64,000 nt of DNA from Polyodon spathula (GCF_017654505.1 NC_054536.1:26974012-27038011), one strand, 5' to 3'; counted from the first letter of the stretch, positions 1 through 12,695 are shown. Made by a program: numbers and translations. Notes: generated by a model not told the origin, from the letters alone.

Positions 1-227
1 ACTGAGAAAACCACAGAGTAACGCCAAATATTAAGATAATAACTCAAAGTATTCTGTCTCTATCCAGCAGGAACATCAAACATCACATGACCTCAATATG
101 GCAGCCAATATTAGAAGAATTTGAAGTAGCGATGACTTTACAAAAACACAGAAACAAAGAGATGCCTAATCACTGCATAATTAATGTCTACCTAAATACA
201 TTGATAAATTAGGTCCAATGAATCATC
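1..227. other. Unannotated AT-rich sequence
   Basis: No coding frame, repeat or RNA signal was recognised before the Harbinger-like element. Confidence 0.5.
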
Positions 228-705
228 TCTTATACCCCTTTCACACACAAATTATGCTACTGAGCCATCTTGGAGACGTTTAAAAAATTATTTAAAATAC
301 CTATTCACACAGCACAAAATTGTGCAATGTATGCCAGTATAATACCATCCTAGCCCTTTCACACAGCCAAAGGGATCATGTGAGTACAACTTTCAAATCT
401 GTCACTCAACAGATCGTTTTCATGCTTGTGCATCATGTCGGTGATTCGCCCATAAATTATAGCATCACGCACCATCCCTTCTATCTGTAAATTCACCTCC
501 TCGTCAGCCCGTAAAGTTAACAATTCCTTAACTTCTTCCAGACTCCAATTACTATCTTTTTCTTGATCAGCCATTGTATTTGAAAAAAAAGTGTGTAACA
601 CCGATGTCAAACAGACCCAGCACATCCAGTATAGTCACGTAGGATGTTGACTTTCAATCCCCGCCCACTATAGCGCTTCAGTACCGGCACAGCATTTCAC
701 ACAGG
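228..705 (-). mobile_element. Short PIF/Harbinger-like element
   Basis: The segment is bounded by similar inverted ends. The left end reads CCCCTTTCACACACAAAT and, read inward from the other side, the right end gives GCCTGTGTGAAATGC followed by GGTACTGAAG; the left end has the related TGCTACTGAG. It encloses a Myb/SANT-like remnant but no DDE transposase. This is the layout of a non-autonomous Harbinger derivative that kept part of the accessory DNA-binding gene. The exact ends and target duplication are not certain. Confidence 0.5.
359..574 (-). pseudogene. Myb/SANT-like DNA-binding protein remnant (Harbinger accessory gene)
   Basis: The frame starts at an ATG giving MADQEKDSNWSLEEVKELL, a typical opening of the Myb/SANT-like protein encoded next to PIF/Harbinger transposases, where it helps bring the transposase to the element ends. 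The first helix (W-x-x-EEV-x-x-LL) and a following R-D-x-x-x-Y-x-R-I helix are visible within about 50 residues. The similarity then stops and the frame closes at about 72 residues, so the third helix and the C-terminal half are missing. An upstream in-frame ATG would add 17 unrelated residues and was not used. It lies inside the short element at 228-705 and is probably inactive. Confidence 0.5.
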
Positions 706-735
706 CAGTTAAGATGGTTCAGTCCTGTCACTGAA

Positions 736-1841
736 CTACCTGCTTTCTTTGTGGAAGGAGTTAAACAAATAAAAAATATACTGAAAGGAAAAGCCGGAGG
801 GTGTAGTTTTAGGATGTCTGCCAAAACCCAGAACTGTAACACATTTCAGAGCTTGATCGGCCATGAGAGGCTGTGACTGAGAAGGCTACATCCTGCTCAT
901 TCTGAATCTAATGATTTACCCACTTTTGAAAATTGTCTTTTTAGGATTCAAGAGAATACTTTCACAGATGAGCCATACACGTTACCACTATTTTTTTTTT
1001 ATCTGGAGGCAGCTGGATAAAGCTTGTCCCTGGGCTGTGTTCCTACAGCCCAGATAGCCCCGGAGCCCAGCATGGTGGGGTATGGTATCCAGCATTCCAG
1101 AAACAGATGCAGCCACAAGGAGGTCTCTTATCCTGCGCAGGGATTCACAGCCATTAAAATGTGTTTGTAAACCCCAGGAAAAGCTGCATTCCCTGAAAGG
1201 TGTTTTGCGACTTCAATTAATGCAACACAGTGCAAACGTGTGTGCATGGCCTATAATTCAAGGGAGATAAACAAATATAAATCCCTCTCTTTAAGGTCTG
1301 TGCAGTACAGGTGAACCCTGGTTTGTAATTACACTTCACAGGAGGTCAATTGATGGGTGAGAAACAGAGGGTGATGGGGAAGAGCGCTGTGCAGGAATAA
1401 GGAATGCAGAGTGCACTGTAGAGCTGCGGGGAGTGATGTTTCTCCAGCGTGTGCATGGAGAAATATAAATGTACACCTCCTTTGCATGCTCTGGCCCCAG
1501 GCAAGAAGAGCATCTGTCATGCTTGTCCTCAACAGGCAGATTGGCCCTGCGTGTCTCGCAGGAATAAAACCCAGGCATTATTCAAGTAACAATACAGTGT
1601 ACAGTATCAATGTACAGGTGCTGCCTCAGTCTGCTTAAAGACAACAGGTCTGTTCAAGACTGGCCTGGTACAGGACAGGGGACGTAAGCACCAGTAAAAT
1701 CGTAATAAATAAAACTAATACAGCGACTATTTTTAATATCACATATAATTTGTGTAAAGACATAATAAATGCAACAATCTATATCAGAAAAAGTAACAAG
1801 TACTTATCTGTATAGGCTTTCCAGTTCTTGAAAGGAAGAAT
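736..1841. other. Unannotated sequence
   Basis: Several short open frames occur on both strands around 1080-1640, where GC content is slightly higher, but none resembles a known family or has convincing splice borders. Confidence 0.4.
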
Positions 1842-2002
1842 GGCGCGGAGATCTGTGCGTGCAGTCCTTTATACCCTTGGGGGCAGACATCCCTGTGTCA
1901 CAGGCTTGGCTGAGCAGCTTTTATATATCTTATTCAGGTTTCGGGTCTTAAGGAGGTTCATGCCTATTTGGTAATGGTTACATTCCGCACTTGAAAGGGA
2001 AC
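1842..2002 (+). repeat. Dispersed repeat, copy A (probable DIRS-type terminal sequence)
   Basis: About 160 bp here match 46156-46315 in the same orientation. Shared blocks include GCGGAGATCTGTG, CTTATTCAGGTTT, GTAATGGTTACATT and ACTTGAAAGGGAAC. The distal copy lies beside inverted repeats and not far from a DIRS reverse transcriptase, so I infer that this is a detached end of a DIRS-like retroelement. No coding sequence is present here. Confidence 0.55.
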
Positions 2003-5000
2003 TAATGGTTCTTGTGAAATTGTGAGCTCAGTTCAAATTAAGACACCCCGACACATTTTACTGTCATGGTATATCAAAATACAGACTTCAAAAATGGAAT
2101 TACTATAAACCTAACAGATTCTTTCAGCCAGTCAGGTTCACAGTAGGGCAGTCATTATCCCATGGGTATTTGCCCTCTAAAAGCTAACAGAGCTTGATTT
2201 AAATTTCAAGCAGCCTCAGTGACCCAAAATATTTCAAAAAAAATTCTTTATAGACAAAAACATTTGTTGGTTATTTAATTTCGCTGCATCAAACATTAAT
2301 GCTTAAATATTGTTTGTTTGAAGGTTAGCATCTGGGTTTGAAGGAAAATGGGCAACAGAAAGCCTAAATGAAAAATGTGTAAATTCCATTCAAGAGCACT
2401 AATATGATATGTAAAAGATCCTTTTTTCAGGTCCTTTGTAAACAGATATACCATTAAATTTTGTTTGATTAAAGAAAGTATTAGTTCAATGCCAAAACCA
2501 AAATCTCAGTTGATAATGACCGGGAAAAGAATTGGATTAATTTGCCATTAGATCCAATCAGTAGGGGGGGAAATATATCCAATGAGTAGAAACAGATGTT
2601 TCTTTAGGAATTAAAACGCACACAGATACAGTTCACCAAAGCAATGCTCAGCTAAATCCAGCTACAATCTGCTACCTGGCTCTTTACAGGAGAATGACCA
2701 TGCCACAGAGGATCAGGAGGCTATTTAATTACAGTGCATTGTGAAACTGAGAAGTAAATAAGTAAGAAACTAAAGAGCTTTAGCCTGACTTCAAGTGGCT
2801 TTCATTTACCTAAAAGACAAACCAAGTGATCTCAATCCCTGTTTGTATAGCCTGATTGGCTAATTTGGGGATGGTTGATTAACCTTCACTGGAAACCCAC
2901 CTTGGGCAAATCGGAATGCCCCGAAAGGCAATGTTTGAAATGTTAAAAAGAAAACACTCAACTACAGAGATGCTGGTGTAAAGAAAGAAGAAAAAAACGT
3001 GTCTACAAACAACATTTACTTTGCACAAGACATTACATTACAGTAACAATCTGTAACTGAAGCTGCTTGGGAAACACCGGAAGCTTCCTATACAAAGTGC
3101 ACGCTCAACCTTTGCACCAGCAAGCACTGACAGCCAATCCCAAGATGTCTCTATTTGCATTTTTTGTTTTTTACTGTTTGTTTCACCTTTTATGTACATA
3201 AGTAATTCTATGAACCCCCGAGACCTATGTTTAAAAAAGATTATTTATTCAAACAAGTTAATATAGAGTATTTAACTTTTTTGGTATTCTATTTAGGTGA
3301 ATTAACCTTTGGTTTTCGTTACCACACTGTTCTTATACTCAAGACGAAAGCTGTTGTACATTACATATTATCGTGTCTTGCAGACACTGGGCCTATTCAG
3401 CTGATCTATACTGTAACAGATTTAACTACTGTCACTGTTTAAAAATGAGCAACCTGCCACTTGCAAATATAAAAATACTCTACAATGACTCATACATACT
3501 GTTAGAGATGTTGGTTTTCATAAAGTCTCCTATTAGTGATTTAAACAGTCATATTTAGATGCTCCACCATTGAGATGAATTGAATAAACCCCATTGTATT
3601 AGAATTGTTTTCTAAATTGTTCATGTATTTGTCGTTTATGCTGTAACACTGGTATATTTCAATAATACTTGCCTTGAATGACCAGAAATTGCCCAGCAGA
3701 TTTTTGCTGCTTACTGTAGCAGACTCAGGGTGGTAGGGCATTTACTTATCACTGAGTCTGACCAAACCAACTTTATATTCAACAAACTTGCTAAAAATAA
3801 AGTCAGATAAATATAAAATGTATGTAATGGTTGAACAAGGCAATAACAAAGCCACATCAATAATGTAAAAGGCAGAACGTTAACCTTCTGAAACCTAACC
3901 TTGAAACCAATCAGACTGTATGAGAGACACTGAAACTTAGTATCATGCCTGATGACAAATGTGTTGCATCTGCACAGCAGCTGTGATTTATTCATTAGTT
4001 TAATTTCAGGGTAAACAGAATATCCCCTAGGTGGGCTAGATTCGAAGGTGGACTAACAAATCTGAAACAGAAATGAACACACAGGTGCCAAAAAAAGTGA
4101 AGACAGCATTATTCTTCAAATAAAAAGTTTCTGTTAAATTGAATTATATCAACAGAATGCAGCCAAAGTGGTCAATGTTTTACATCCAACTTAGGGTCTT
4201 TATGCAATAAGCTTTCACATCACCTTCTCACCTCATTGTCAGTAGATTTTCTAGAAATGCGACAACGAGATATTACTGGCAATTTTATGCAAAGCTTTAC
4301 TATTTGAGTTACTTTTGCAGCCCAGAACAATTTCATGCATAACAAAATGTAATTAAATCATAACAAGCTTCCTGAAAAAACCCCTGGGAATACTTTTCTG
4401 TATTAAATAGGTATCAAAAGTACAACTGTATTTTTTAAATACCCTTAAATTACTGTCAGCCTTTTAGATTTTACAAACTGTGCAGACAGAAGTCCAGTTC
4501 CGATTACAATCAACAAAAGTAAGTCAGACAACTTGCAAAGTGTTTCTGTTAGAACAGAAAACCTTGGTTGTTTGTGGTTGACTGTGTGGGTAGCCTTGGG
4601 CCGACAACTCTGTCCAAATCTGTGCTTTCCTTCTAAGCTCATGGCATTTCTACAGTAGAAACTTTCCGTTTCAGTGGAGTAGTTAAGGATATTTTGTTGT
4701 TCTCGTTCCAAAGGAGCCATCACAAACATCTCATCAACTGCAGCAATCAAGATTACTGAGGTGTCAATGTAGTAATAAACATCTATATGTTGTCCAATCC
4801 AGTATTTCACCTTCACCAATGAGAACCAATTTACTTTTGGAAATATACATAAACCAAAAACAGAATTTGTTTCAAATAAAACACAGCCATGGATTTTCAG
4901 TTTCAGATTATGAAATGTAACAAATAGGCTACTTTGCAAAATACTAATTTAGTTTTTATCATAGTTTATACATTTATTTTCAGTAACTGTAACTTCAACA

Positions 5001-5250
5001 GACACATGCTCTTAGGGAAGAGTGGTAAGCCTGGGTCTCCAGTAAGAGACGCTGAATGGTACACACACTAATTCATATGGTCAGCATCCTGGCTTGGACA
5101 GGTATAATCCCACAATTTAGACAAAGAAAGCAGAGTATATCCAGAAAGCCACTATTTTTAATTTGGCTCAAATGGAAACCAGCAGCGGCAACAACAGTTA
5201 TGACAGTTGGACAAAATGAGAAAGAAATATTAGAACTGGAGCACAGGGTT
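2003..5250. other. Unannotated AT-rich sequence
   Basis: No repeat family or exon was recognised. Open frames at 3227-3442, 3711-3995 and 4445-4939 have no recognisable domain and no splice support. Confidence 0.4.
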
Positions 5251-5652
5251 CAGGGTTGCCAGATTTCTGCAGAGTTTATAGCCCAAGGTCACTTAAAAAA
5301 TAGCCCAATTATTTGTTTTAACTGAAAGCAAGCTTATTATTAACACGTAGGTCTGTGCATAAAAAAAAAAAAAAATTAAAGCTTTTGTAAGAAAAGACAC
5401 CTGGTATAAATTTGATAAAAACTACAAGCCCCAGTACAGCTCATCCACACGTCACTATCAACAAATGCTTACAGAAGCCCTAAAGGGACAAATTGACATT
5501 CATACCAGACCAGCAACTGAATTAACCGGTGATCCCTTCATTGAAATAATAACGCTGGCGCTGTATCCCAAACAATACTGCAAACATGAAAACAGTTCAA
5601 ATCTTTTAAAGTAGCCCAATTCCACGGGAAAACCGCGGACCTGGCAACACTG
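5251..5652. mobile_element. Non-autonomous hAT-like element (MITE)
   Basis: The ends form an imperfect inverted repeat: CAGGGTTGCCAGATTT on the left and GACCTGGCAACACTG on the right. The motif AGCCCAA occurs inside both ends. The flanks (CACAGGGT and CCAAGGGT) match at 6 of 8 positions, compatible with an old 8-bp hAT target duplication. There is no coding sequence. A related copy is at 24513-24677. Confidence 0.55.
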
Positions 5653-6344
5653 CCAAGGGTGCCATTCACTTTTATTTCATGATGTGTTGACTCTCTCTTG
5701 ACTTACCCTATTTGGAGTGTTGCCTCTTGTTAGTGTACACTCCTCTCAACTCCAGCTCTGTTACCCCTTCTTCCATAATAGGTGCACAGCCCCCTAGTGA
5801 GGAAATACAACCAGACACACAGTATGTATTAGAAATAAAGGGGTATATCACAAAAGACAACAGCAGCACATACCTGTTATAGGTTACATGAGGCTTAGTG
5901 GTTTATAAAAAGAGACTTGTGATTGAAAACAGGTGGTGACCACACGGAAACTTTATTTTGTCATAGATTTATGGACTTTTAAGAAATAAAAAGTAAAGCT
6001 ACCCACACAGTGGTGAAATTAAAGTTGAAGCTGATGAATGCTTGTAACAACAGGGTTCCCACAACTAGTGCCCTCACATTCTATGCAGCAGCTCTTTCCA
6101 GTGGACATGCTGTATGTCCAGGAATTATACAATCCTGGGGGAACCACAAAAAATGCCACAGGCAGTCATCTCAGAGACTGACACAATCAATTTCAGATAG
6201 ATTAAAGCGTATACAGTGGTCTACATCACAAACAGCAATCATATATTCTTATATCTGTGATATTCCTGAGGACATACTATCTGCTCCATTTGCCTCCTAC
6301 ATTTCAAATTATTTACATTCTGCATAAAAACTCAATATTAAAAG
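5653..6344. other. Unannotated sequence
   Basis: An open frame at 6010-6327 (plus) has no recognisable domain. Nothing else was identified. Confidence 0.4.
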
Positions 6345-6597
6345 CAGTACCCATGTAAGTCAACACTTTTTGGACACTTTAGGACCTGTACCTAATACTG
6401 GGCTGAACCATCGCCAAGGGTACAAGTGCAGCATTGTTGAATGGACTTGATCCACAACATTGTTTAAGTAATCTGCATCATTCACGAGACCTTCCAGAGT
6501 AATCAAGGGACCCAGGGTTTGCCAAGAGGACATGCCCCACATCAGGGCGATGCCAAATCCAATAGGGAAGACAGGTCCTAATAAAGTGGCCAAGCAG
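6345..6597 (-). pseudogene. Tc1-type transposase fragment
   Basis: The minus strand reads LMWGMSSWQTLGPL and then VNDADYLNNVVDQVH. This corresponds to the beta-strand region between the first and second catalytic aspartates in a Tc1-related subfamily whose consensus is close to WGMFSWHTLGPLVPIE. The frame then jumps to LKCPKSVDL, a decayed form of the LKWPPKSPDLN motif, so the segment containing the second catalytic Asp has been deleted. Only about 80 codons remain and no terminal repeat was found on either side. This is a dead internal scrap. Confidence 0.6.
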
Positions 6598-7889
6598 TGT
6601 AAGTCCCATTGTATAGACTTGAAACAGCTAATGGTAAATGTTGAACAGTTAGCCTATTTACCAGTGCTATAGCAACAGAAGCCATCTTTATTTCACTGCT
6701 ACACAATTTGAGTAACTGAGTAATCTAACCCAGAGATTACAGTAATCTTTCAAAATATTTACACTCACAGTTAAATTAAATCCAGGGTGCTATTAAAGAA
6801 GAATGTAATCCTTTGGCTCAACTGTTACTCGACGGGGAATAAATAACAGGCTTTTTTGTTATATAAGAATACATTTTAATTACAGTTCTATTTTTTACAA
6901 ATAGCACAACACCAAGATCTTGCCAAAATAAAATAACGCATATACTATGTGAAAGACTTTACGACCTGAAACATAAAATCATAAAATAATAAAGGTGGTG
7001 TTATAACAGCAACCATCAAGTAAGTCAACTGTAAATGATCACCAATTATAACAGTTATTTTTTGTTCTGAATGGTGAGACCAACTATATTTTTTACCTTG
7101 AAGAAAAAAGGGTTTGCAATGCAAAGTTCCTTAAACACTTTCATAGAAGTATTTTTTTTGAGACTGATATAACTATCAGACCAAGAGAAATGCACTTGCC
7201 CCTGAGACATCTCAGGCTATTGCTGGGTAGGAAGTATGGTTTCCTGTTCTCAGTTTTGATGTTCAAAGTCAGCTGTATCAAACGGTCACCTGATAGTTTT
7301 AGAAATTACCAATGACACAAAGAAATCCCCTTCTTTTTATCATATTGTGCAATTTTTATTTTAGTAAAAACTACTAGTCAAGAAAATTAATTCTTCACAT
7401 ACTAGAAAAACTATATAAAAAACAAATGACTTATTTATTAACGTTTTTAAATGCAGAACAGGTGTTCAGATCTATTGTTGTTTTGATGGTAAATGTTCTC
7501 TAATGTACATCACTAACAACTTGTAGAACCACAGAAATGGTAAACCCAGATTCTTTCAAAATGTGCAAATTACTGGCTAATCCATGTGCTCCATGTTAAA
7601 TTCAATTTGGTGACTAATGAGATTCCACACATTAGGTGAATGAAGAAGACATCCATTTAACTATATTAAAGGGCTCTTATTATCCTCCCGCTGATATAGT
7701 GGAGGTGATTGTATATATTTTGGCATATATCTGGAGAACCATATCCAATTGTCATGAAACTTGGTATTTAGCAAAAGAGTAATTTTAGAGTCTGGGGATC
7801 TAGGGGGTGCCTGTCTGTCCATACATCAACCCATCTGTGGGTAGCACTTACATTTTGTACCGGTGGTACACTAGGTAAGAGGTCCGGGT
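6598..7889. other. Unannotated AT-rich sequence
   Basis: No gene, repeat family or structured RNA was recognised. Confidence 0.4.
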
Positions 7890-8410
7890 ACCCCGGTGCA
7901 GTAACCTCATTTGCTGTTCAGTAGGTGTACCGGGTTGGAAATGGGACAGGTCTGTGACCCACAATTACTGCAGAAACAATATATAGGAATGCCCATCTAT
8001 ATAGCTTCAGGCAAACCAACACAGACCTAAGACTGGGGAAAGCCTTCTGTCAGAGCCCGGACATATTTCGCAATGGTAATGCAAGCAGGGACCAAGGTGA
8101 CAACAAAACACTGTGGGAAGGACTGCAAGCAATCAGACCCAACACAGAGCTAAGCCCAGCAACTGCGTAGCGCATCAGAGTGGTAACCTTGTTCGTTGTA
8201 CAGAGTACTGGCGGGAACGGGAGAAGGTCACGGACCTGCAGTTACTGCAATTTATAGGGATGCCCACCTATAGCACTTTTGGCTAACCAGCAATCAAAAC
8301 TGAGGAAAGCCTACTGTGAGAGCCCTAACACAATAATTTTGCAAGCAGAACTAATGAGGCAACAAGACACTATGAGTGAAGCTGCAAGGATTCAGCAGCG
8401 GCTCTGCCTA
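7890..8410. repeat. Diverged tandem duplication (period about 260-277 bp)
   Basis: Two successive units share collinear blocks. ATTACTGCAG at 7964 pairs with GTTACTGCAA at 8241. TATAGGAATGCCCATCTATA pairs with TATAGGGATGCCCACCTATA. GGAAAGCCTTCTGTCAGAGCC (8037) pairs with GGAAAGCCTACTGTGAGAGCC (8304). The CAACAA(A/G)ACACT block at 8101 recurs at 8360. The offset shrinks from 277 to 259 bp through small indels. No long frame spans either unit. I do not recognise the family. Confidence 0.65.
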
Positions 8411-10216
8411 TTGTTATATGAAATAACATCTAAAAATCCATTAAACAAATTATTCAAACATAATTACAGAGATAATATATACCACAAAAGAAAGTAATGG
8501 TAAAATAATGATAAAGCACTTCTTTTTTTCTCATTTTGTCCACATGAAGACTGTTGTGCTTAGTATCTGTATCACTTTGTGTCCTAAATCGAAACCTATT
8601 ATTAATGAAAAAAATACACTATCAGTCTAATTTAGGACAATAAAACCAACTTAAAAAGGCATATGAGCCAATTACAGCCTTCTCTGCCAGCAGGCCTTTC
8701 TTAGTTACTCTTTATGATCGATTTCAATTTTCAGACATTTTTTCTTAGTTTAACCAAAAAGTGAAATTCTTCCAAGTACAGTTAATATTTAGAACTTAAA
8801 CAAGACTGCAAATAATTATGGAACCAAAACAGCAATATATTATTTTCAACCACTGTCCGTACTGCAAGACATCTTCTGTAAACAAACTGCTGTAAAGAAA
8901 ATGCATATTTCAGTTCAAATCTTATCACATCATAATTGATATAGCCTAACTAAAGGGCACATCACAGACAGCCAATGTATTTATCTCAATTCATCAGAAC
9001 GAAACAATGTAATTTAATAAAAAATATATTTTTTAGGTGCATTCACAGGAAAGAAAGATGTATTTATTCGGGCCAGGGAGAATCAAATTAAAAATTATGC
9101 ATTTAGGGTAATCCTATCAATTTGCTGGCTCCTCCATTTGTACAAGTAATGTAAAATACTCCCTCTGGATTGGTACAGAGCAGTTTTACAAGAAACATTT
9201 AGTTTAAATGTTTGCCCTTTATAAATTAGTATATTTGCAATTAAACAGCACTCTTGCATGCTTACTATAATTGAGATAGCCAGAATTTTGCTCATTCAAT
9301 TGATTATTATGGGCACTGTTTAGAAGTTTTCCTAGATGGATGTTAGTTTTTTTTTCTATGAAAGCTTGTGAGTATTATGAAAGAAAAAAACACTCACAAT
9401 TGATAGTTTTACGCTTCTATTTCAGGGGACCTAACCACTTATGGCACAGAAGAGCAGTCTTTCCCTAATAGTCTAGCTGCAACTATACCATGGGACCAAT
9501 AGCTCAGGAAGTGATTAGGTACCAGGAAGCAGCAGCCCAAACTGTTTTGGAAAAATAATTAGAACAGTAATGTGCCTCTTAAGTGTGTGGCATAAAGTTC
9601 AAGTGATTCATGAACTAACCTGCAATTATGAAACCTGTTGGCACTGCAGTCAGTTTTACACTAAGTGTTGAAAAATGACAAGTTAATCATAAAAGTTTAA
9701 AGCCCATGGAGCGAAGAGGGCAAGATGTCCTCTAGCAATTAATGTAATTGCTATTCCTAGAGTGTGGCTATAATACAGGTTATAGTGTGTGATGAAAATA
9801 AAGGTCCTTATGAAGCTGTCTGAGCCATTTTTAATAGGAAATTCCACTTTCAAATAACTTTTTTTGCATTTGCTTTATATTCATGCTGCTTTTATATCTG
9901 GTCCGTCTTCAATACAAAAGGAACTTGGTTAGCATTGAAGCTTGTACTCTTTGTCTTTATCTGGTTATCCTTGAATTTCTCTTGAAAATAAAGTCTCAAT
10001 AAAAATAATCTTTACATGACAAGCATGAAAGACATATATTTTTTAGATCAACTTCCAAATCAACTTTAGGATTTTTTTAAAGTAGAAATGGCATATGTTT
10101 ACTCAAGTAGAAACCGAAAAGTATAGCTACTGGCTATAATGAATATTAAAGAGTAAGGAGCAGGCTTCCGAAAAAATATAGCGCTACACGTCCCCACATG
10201 TTGATACATTTACTTA
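8411..10216. other. Unannotated AT-rich sequence
   Basis: No coding or repeat signal was recognised. Confidence 0.4.
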
Positions 10217-10442
10217 AATAATGCATCTGTAATTTTTCTTTTTATTGTTAAAATCCTGACAACTTTTTACACTTATAACTTTCAAGTCTGTTTCAAAGCT
10301 CTTTTCATTATGTCCACTCTAGTGCGCTGATAGTGTAAGGATTATTGTCCACATTGTCAAACAGGTAACACAGCAATAACAATCTGTGATGTGGTGCGGA
10401 AGAGAAAAGCCAGAGCACTTCTTGTTATGTTTTGATTTACAG

Positions 10443-12060
10443 CAGGGGTTCTCAACCGGGGGTCTGTGCCTCCTAGGTTTCAAGGGGTCCTCCAAAAATA
10501 AACCAGAGAATGTGCTATTTTCCCGGCATGCTTATGATACACTGAAACCTACTAGCTTAAGCATATCGTAAGCATGCACAGAAATAAACACGTTCTCAGT
10601 TAGGTGTAATAGAGCTATTTCAGTGGGAGCATGGCAGATTACAAAGCAGAGGAAAAATGATTGGAAACACACACAATAAATACCAGATATGGACACAGTT
10701 TATATACGACCATCAGCATCAAAACAACAAAACCCACAGAATGATGATAGAGAACTTCCTTCAACAAGTTAAACTGTAAGCGCTGAGGTTGTGTTGTGAG
10801 TAAAAAACGTAAAACCATTATTAACCCTGCAAAATTAAGGAAATGTGAAGACGGCTACTTGAACTCAGTGTTTATTTGTACTAGAAGTGGAGATATACTT
10901 CAACCACGGTGTGTAATTTGTGTACAAGTACTGTCCAATAAATGTTGAAACCCTCCAAATTACAGAGACATTTAATTACCAAGCATGAAAGCAACATTCA
11001 TTTTTTGAGCGAAAGGCTAAGGAACTGCTTGGTATTAAAGCCGTAATAAAATCCACAACTAAAAAAAGCTTTTAGTGTCATCTTACATAGTGGCACAGAA
11101 AATTTCTAAAGCAAAAAAATCGCATATGATTGCTGAAGAGTTGATAATGCTGTGTGTCATTGAAATTGTAAAGGAAATGTTTGGATAGCAGAAGGCCAGG
11201 GAACTGGCAAAAATGTCAAATGACAATGGATCGCTTTTATATCAGAAGACATAGTTTCGCAGTGCATTGACTGGCTGCATGACAATGATTTTGCTATACA
11301 ACTCGAATCCACAGACATTTCTAAAATGTCTCATTTACTCGCCTGTGTTCGGTATGTGTGGAATAAGGGAATAAAGGAAGACTTTGTTTTGCAAGGAGTT
11401 CACGACAACAAAGTCAGACGATATTTTCAAACTGTTAGATAATTTTACGACTTCAGCAGAAATCAGCTGGACTAATTGCATTGGGGTCTGCACTGATGGA
11501 GCTGCAGCAATGACCGGAAATCATTCTGGTGTTGTGCAAAAAATAAAAGCCATTGCACCTCGCGTTATTTGGACATGTTGCTTTTTACACTGAGAGGTGC
11601 TTGCTGCGAAAGATATTGAACCAGGTTTTCACAGTCTTCTCAATACACCGGTAACACTCATTTGTAAGGAAGTGGGCGCAGAGCACCATTCCTTGCTCAT
11701 GGATACAGAAGTGAGATGGCTACCTCGACGCAGAACGCTTACACATATATTTAATTGGAAGGGAGAGTTATGTACTTTCTTAGCTAATAAGAAACCCGAA
11801 CTTGCAGAAGTGCTGAAAGATGACGTGTGGCTGGCAAAACGTGGTTACCTCGCAGACATATTCAGTGAAATGAATAAGCTGAATAAAACCATGCAAGGTG
11901 GGAGCACTTATTTTTTTTGCCCAGCATGAAAGAATTGACGCATTCAGTACAACTTACTGTGGAACCGAATTTTCAGCTATGACATTGATGAAAAAAAGGT
12001 ATCAAGCCAGGATGAACATTGACCATGACATGCACGTGTGCTTGATGTAGATACCGACAT
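10443..12060 (+). mobile_element. Decayed hAT element (ZBED-like)
   Basis: The 5' end CAGGGGTTCTCAACC at 10443 is a classic hAT-Charlie-type terminus. It is followed by a degenerate BED-finger and transposase gene on the plus strand. The 3' terminus was not found and similarity fades near 12060. The element sits inside the foldback element at 10217-12489, so it inserted there later. Confidence 0.6.
10800..12050 (+). pseudogene. ZBED5-like hAT transposase pseudogene
   Basis: Reading across frames, the order is as follows. A BED-type zinc finger block contains RCVICVQVLSNKC (about 10890-10950) and then a decayed HLITKH histidine pair. Next comes LESTDISKMSHLLACVR (about 11300), then the catalytic-region block CTDGAAAMTGNHSGVV followed by CCFLH (11384-11593). 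A stop codon replaces the Arg of the HREVLA motif at 11591. The remainder is HTEVRWL-like DTEVRWLPRR and GYLADIFSEMNKLN (11597-11929). About 20 codons are missing before TLICKEVGAEH, and the dimerisation domain is lost. Frameshifts occur near 11390 and upstream. hAT transposases cut and paste DNA through an RNase H-fold domain; this copy is dead. Confidence 0.75.
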
Positions 12061-12133
12061 GTCTTGAGTGTTTCTTGAGAATTGTTTCTCAGCTCCAGCA
12101 ACAAGTTTCACATTGAATAAGTAAAACTAAAAT

Positions 12134-12135
<2 letters not shown>

Positions 12136-12185
<50 letters not shown>
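12136..12185. repeat. (TA)n microsatellite
   Basis: About 50 bp of uninterrupted TA repeats lie between the hAT remnant and a small MITE. Confidence 0.95.
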
Positions 12186-12187
<2 letters not shown>

Positions 12188-12348
12188 AAATAAGACTCCC
12201 ATTGCATAGCAGGTTGATACATTCTTGGTTTTAGTAGTATAAGTTTAATAAGACAAACCTGAACTTGTTCACACTGGGCCTAATCAAGCTTGTTGTAAAA
12301 CCTGGAATGTGTAAAACTGCTATACAATAGCAATAGGAGTCTTATTTC
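12186..12348. mobile_element. Small MITE with 18-bp terminal inverted repeats
   Basis: The left end GAAATAAGACTCCCATTG matches the reverse complement of the right end (GAAATAAGACTCCTATTG) at 17 of 18 positions. The interior is about 125 bp and non-coding. It lies directly beside the (TA)n array, so a TA target is likely, but the duplication cannot be resolved. The superfamily is unknown. Confidence 0.6.
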
Positions 12349-12695
12349 AATCTCTGTATATGTATGTATACATAATCAAACCCCAGTGCACTCGAGTGGC
12401 CATTTTTAAAAGAGTTTTGAAAGAGACTTTAAAGTTCTAAGTGTGTCAGGATGATAAATGAAATGAGAAATTGCAGGTAAGTTATTTATACAATTGGTTA
12501 TATATTTTCGTAACCCCGCTACTTAGTCTTTAAATTCTCATTAACAATGGCATTTCTGATCTGATTGTAATGATGTAAGTGTGCTGAGGAGTTGAAGGGC
12601 CACGTAACTGGAGCTACCTATTTCCCACGAGTCAGTGCCTTCCTGGTGGCTTCATCGCAAGGCTTCACTCTACACCACACTTATTTTGTGTGTGT

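Larger units (their letters stand above)
10217..12489. mobile_element. Foldback (long terminal inverted repeat) element interrupted by other insertions
   Basis: The left arm (from about 10217) and the reverse complement of the right arm (about 12380-12489) share CCTGACA, ACTTATAACTTT/ACTTAGAACTTT, AGTCT(G/C)TTTCAAA, CTCTTTT and CCACTC(T/G)AGTG over roughly 110 bp. A second, uninterrupted family member at 28281-28619 shows the same arms. In this copy the centre is displaced by a decayed hAT element (from 10443), a (TA)n array and a small MITE. No transposase belongs to the foldback element itself. Confidence 0.7.

Noticed and set aside
4445..4939. 164-codon minus-strand open frame with a hydrophobic C-terminal stretch
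   Set aside because: No recognisable domain, no splice or promoter support, and composition typical of AT-rich random frames. Its length alone is suggestive but not enough.
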